This document shows, one piece after another, positions 61,462-64,000 of a stretch of DNA of 64,000 bases (positions within the stretch are counted from its first letter, which is position 1; each line of letters begins with the position of its first letter). This stretch comes from Bradyrhizobium sp. WSM3983 (lineage in GTDB: Bacteria; Pseudomonadota; Alphaproteobacteria; Rhizobiales; Xanthobacteraceae): assembly GCF_000473045.1 (NCBI RefSeq), contig NZ_AXAY01000001.1, positions 204,929-268,928 of the forward strand. Direction: 5' to 3'. The position numbers and the translations under genes were made by a program. The notes beneath the pieces were generated by a model. It worked only from the letters and a program-made list of their open reading frames with translations, searched no databases and was not told where the DNA came from.

Positions 61462-64000
61462 TCACGCCTCGTCCAGAAGATCGAACACCTCTTCGACCCT
61501 GTCGAACGGAGCATCCCGCGTCTCGCTGTGGTAGACGACGCGATCGCCATCACGTTGCAGCGACCGGTCCGTGGATTTCCGCTTGGATTTCCCCTTGGAT
61601 TTCCGCAACCGTCCCGGCAGGAATGTCGCAGCCACCGCCTCCGTCCCGACGTCAAGGCGGATGATGCCTCTGCGCTTGCAAGCGAGCCTCAGTCTCGCCG
61701 CCGCGAAAAAGTCGCGGGCCCCCGACGGCAATGGTCCGAAGCGGCGCGACGTTTCCTCCTCGAGATCGTCGAGATCGTCCTCGCTGGCGCAGCGTGCGGC
61801 ACGGGCATAGAGCTCAAGCCGCACGGGGGCGGATTGCACATAGCTCGCGGGCAACATGTCCGCGACGGGCAAATTGAGATCGGGCACCCACGCCACGGAC
61901 ATGCCGTCGTCGACCTTCTCCGAGGCCATCTTGAGCAGATGACTATAGAGCACCGGGCCGAAGACCTGGACGTGGCCGGATTGCTGCTCCGAGAACAAAT
62001 CGCCCGCGCCACGGAGATCGAGGTCGCGCTCGCTGATGGCAAAGCCGGCGCCCGGCCGGCTGAACTCCTCCAGCACGGCGAGCCGCTTCTCGGACTGCCC
62101 CGAGGCCGACTCGGTCAACAGGGATGCGAAGGCCCGGATGCCGCCGCGGCCGACGCGCCCGCGCAACTGGTGCAACTGGGCGAGACCGAAATTTTCGGGC
62201 CAGCACACCACGATGGTGTTGGCGCGCGGGATGTCGAGACCGCTCTCGACAATGTTGGTGGCAAGCAGCACGTCGGCCCTGCCTTCGACAAAGGTCATCA
62301 TCCGCTCGTCGATCTCGTCAGCCGGCAATTTGCCATGCAGACAGACGATCTTGAGATCGGGCGCCACCGCCTGCACACGCGCCAGCATGGGCGCCAGCTC
62401 CTGGATGCGCGGGCAGATCAGAAAGCTTTGTCCGTGCCGCCGCTGCTCGCGCAGCAAGGCTGAGGCGATGGCCGCATCCGACAGTGGCGCGATCTTGGTC
62501 GCGACTGGAAGCCGATGCACCGGGGGCGACGCGATGAGGCTCAGATCCCTGAAGCCGGCAAGACCCGCGGCAAGCGTGCGCGGGATCGGTGTAGCGCTCA
62601 TCCAGAGCGTATGGACATTCTTGGCGAGCCCGGACAGCTTTGCCTTCTCGGCCGCGCCAAAATGCTGCTCCTCGTCGATGATGACGAGGCCGAGATCGTC
62701 GAATTTTACGTCCTTTGAGCTGAGCGCCTGTGTTCCGACCACGACCTTGGTCCGGCCGCTGCGCAAGCCCTCCTTGGTCTCCCGCGTCTCCGCAGCTGAA
62801 GTGGCGCGCGACAGGCTTCCGACCTCGATGTCGAACGGCGCAAAACGCTTGCGGAAGGTCGCGACGTGTTGGCGGGCCAATACAGTCGTCGGCACCGCGA
62901 TCGCCACCTGCTTTCCCGAGAGCACCACGGCGGCCGCCGCGCGCAGCGCCACCTCGGTCTTGCCGAACCCGACGTCGCCGCAGATCACGCGGTCCATGGG
63001 ATGACCGGATGCGAGATCGTCCAGCACGTCGTGAATGGCCTTGGCCTGGTCGATCGTCGTGAAATAGGGAAAGCGCGCCACGAATTTCTCGTAGGCCGAT
63101 CCCGGTGGAACCAGCTTTGCCGCCTTGCGCCGGCGGCGCTGACTGATGTGCTTGGCAAGCACCTTGCCGGCGAGCTGGATCTCCTGCTCGGCCCCGGTGC
63201 GGCGGGCCCACCACGTGCTGCCATCCGCCTTGTCGAGCGCCAGCTTGCCGCGCTCCGTCGAGTAAGGCCACATCTGCGCCAGATCGGGCGGCGGCACCAG
63301 GACCGCGTTGTCGCCGGCGAAGGACAGCCGGACCATCTCGCGCATTGCGCCGCCGCCCGTGTTCACGGTCTGCAGGCCATCGAGCACCGCGAGGCCGCGC
63401 TGAAGGTGCACGACCACCGTGCCCTGCTCCGGCACGTCGGCATGATCGAAGGCGGCGCTCCAGCTTCGCGCCATCGGTTGCGGATGATGCGCACGGCTGC
63501 CGAGCACATCACTCGCCGTCAGCACGACCGCAGGCTTTTTGCCTGGAATGACGAAGCCGGCGTCGAGATCGGCCAGCAGCGCCACGTCGCGATGGCGCAC
63601 GCTCCCGGCCTCCTCCCAATCCGCGACGCGTTCCGCGCGCACGCCGCTCATCCGCTCCATTGCGCGCAGATCTTCCTCCTGCGCCGCAACGAAGATCAGG
63701 CGCGAACCGCCGCGCCTGATGTCCTCGACGAAGGCGCGGAGGGCCTTCCTTGACGATGTCAGCTTGGAGAATTCCGGCGTCGGCTGGAACGGAGCGCTAC
63801 GCGGCAGCACTTTCATGCCGCGGGTCGCCTGCTTCCAATCGGCGCGCCCCAGATATTCGCGCTCCCTGTCCGCGCGGCCCGCGGCCTCCTCGATCGTGCT
63901 CAGCCAGGCATCGGCATGCACCGACACGCCGGCATCCGCGATCCACTTGGCCTTGCCGCAATAGTCGAACAGCGTCGCGCGCCTGGCCCGCGCGCCGGCG
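61462..64000 (-). CDS. Mfd-like helicase, 5' end beyond the window
   Basis: This superfamily-2 DEAD/DEAH helicase is related to transcription-repair coupling factor. Going N to C: a degenerate UvrB-like region, a CarD-like RNA-polymerase-interacting part (VVVHLQRGLAVLDGLQTV, about residues 180-240 of the visible part), Walker A in GDVGFGKTEVA, DEEQ in VIIDEEQHFG, SATPIPRTLA, LLATNIVESGLDIPRAN and QLRGRVGRG, and a C-terminal TRCF domain. The frame is open to the window edge (ATLFDYCGKAKWIADAG precedes an internal GTG at 63927), so the gene is cut. It is probably the second, Mfd-like paralogue seen in several rhizobia rather than canonical mfd, as the N-terminal half is shorter and diverged. 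Confidence 0.82.
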   Translation of the reverse strand, partial: AGARARRATLFDYCGKAKWIADAGVSVHADAWLSTIEEAAGRADREREYLGRADWKQATRGMKVLPRSAPFQPTPEFSKLTSSRKALRAFVEDIRRGGSRLIFVAAQEEDLRAMERMSGVRAERVADWEEAGSVRHRDVALLADLDAGFVIPGKKPAVVLTASDVLGSRAHHPQPMARSWSAAFDHADVPEQGTVVVHLQRGLAVLDGLQTVNTGGGAMREMVRLSFAGDNAVLVPPPDLAQMWPYSTERGKLALDKADGSTWWARRTGAEQEIQLAGKVLAKHISQRRRRKAAKLVPPGSAYEKFVARFPYFTTIDQAKAIHDVLDDLASGHPMDRVICGDVGFGKTEVALRAAAAVVLSGKQVAIAVPTTVLARQHVATFRKRFAPFDIEVGSLSRATSAAETRETKEGLRSGRTKVVVGTQALSSKDVKFDDLGLVIIDEEQHFGAAEKAKLSGLAKNVHTLWMSATPIPRTLAAGLAGFRDLSLIASPPVHRLPVATKIAPLSDAAIASALLREQRRHGQSFLICPRIQELAPMLARVQAVAPDLKIVCLHGKLPADEIDERMMTFVEGRADVLLATNIVESGLDIPRANTIVVCWPENFGLAQLHQLRGRVGRGGIRAFASLLTESASGQSEKRLAVLEEFSRPGAGFAISERDLDLRGAGDLFSEQQSGHVQVFGPVLYSHLLKMASEKVDDGMSVAWVPDLNLPVADMLPASYVQSAPVRLELYARAARCASEDDLDDLEEETSRRFGPLPSGARDFFAAARLRLACKRRGIIRLDVGTEAVAATFLPGRLRKSKGKSKRKSTDRSLQRDGDRVVYHSETRDAPFDRVEEVFDLLDEA

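Overview
The window is GC-rich, densely packed alphaproteobacterial chromosome and most likely comes from Bradyrhizobium or a close relative (order Hyphomicrobiales). This is inferred from gene content: membrane urate hydroxylase PuuD, a PmtA-like phospholipid methyltransferase, a cyoABCD quinol oxidase, Sox genes, an avidin-family protein, an MmgR-like small RNA, many Tat signals, and several palindromic intergenic repeats. No rRNA, tRNA, CRISPR array, insertion sequence or integrase is visible. Most of it reads as ordinary chromosome carrying metabolic and transport modules.

Layout, left to right. 0.1-7 kb: a beta-decarboxylating dehydrogenase, a DHA2-type MFS exporter, a membrane-anchored protein with a phospholipase A2-like His-Asp motif, and a B12-binding radical SAM enzyme. 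7-13.3 kb: an iron-sulfur plus molybdopterin oxidoreductase pair (IorAB-like), then flavocytochrome c flavoprotein, soxX, soxY, soxZ and soxA, without soxB or soxCD. A palindromic repeat lies in frame inside soxX. 13.3-16.4 kb: a sugar ABC importer without its ATPase. 16.6-18.9 kb: an acyltransferase/SGNH hydrolase pair. 19-21.4 kb: an isochorismatase-fold amidase and an NCS2-like permease behind a near-perfect sigma-54 promoter, which suggests nitrogen scavenging. 21.6-26.3 kb: a MaoC-like protein and a fused indolepyruvate ferredoxin oxidoreductase. 26.3-31 kb: an oxidoreductase remnant, an HtrA-like protease, a GMC oxidoreductase with its small subunit, a secreted nuclease and an MmgR/suhB-like sRNA.

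30.9-36.1 kb: DedA and PmtA-like genes, then cyoABCD on the minus strand. 36.4-41.6 kb: an SDR, a PQQ-type sugar dehydrogenase, puuD, a glyoxalase-like protein and a Nudix hydrolase. 41.9-48.7 kb: an accessory patch with an unknown gene and an HGG-motif protein, a stand-alone receiver, a 45-residue membrane protein, a CYTH-CHAD protein, an avidin-like protein with a partly eroded biotin pocket, a PiT phosphate transporter and an unusual TAXI-type binding protein. 49-55.2 kb: an MFS transporter, two M20 peptidases, an epoxide-hydrolase-like enzyme and a Tat-exported caspase-like protein. 55.5-58.9 kb: an apparent operon of solute:sodium symporter, four-Asp-box sialidase-like protein and SDR, with a clear sigma-70 promoter and a perfect inverted-repeat operator. 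59-64 kb: a DUF72 protein, a 56-residue protein, a 17-cysteine Csp-like copper protein, a flavodoxin-fold reductase and an Mfd-like helicase cut by the window edge.

Most operons use ATGA/GTGA stop-start overlaps. At least five repeat elements are present; three of them touch coding sequence (in-frame insertion in soxX, donated stop codon at 21.63 kb, and one abutting a gene fragment at 26.35 kb). All calls rest on reading the sequence; no database search was run.
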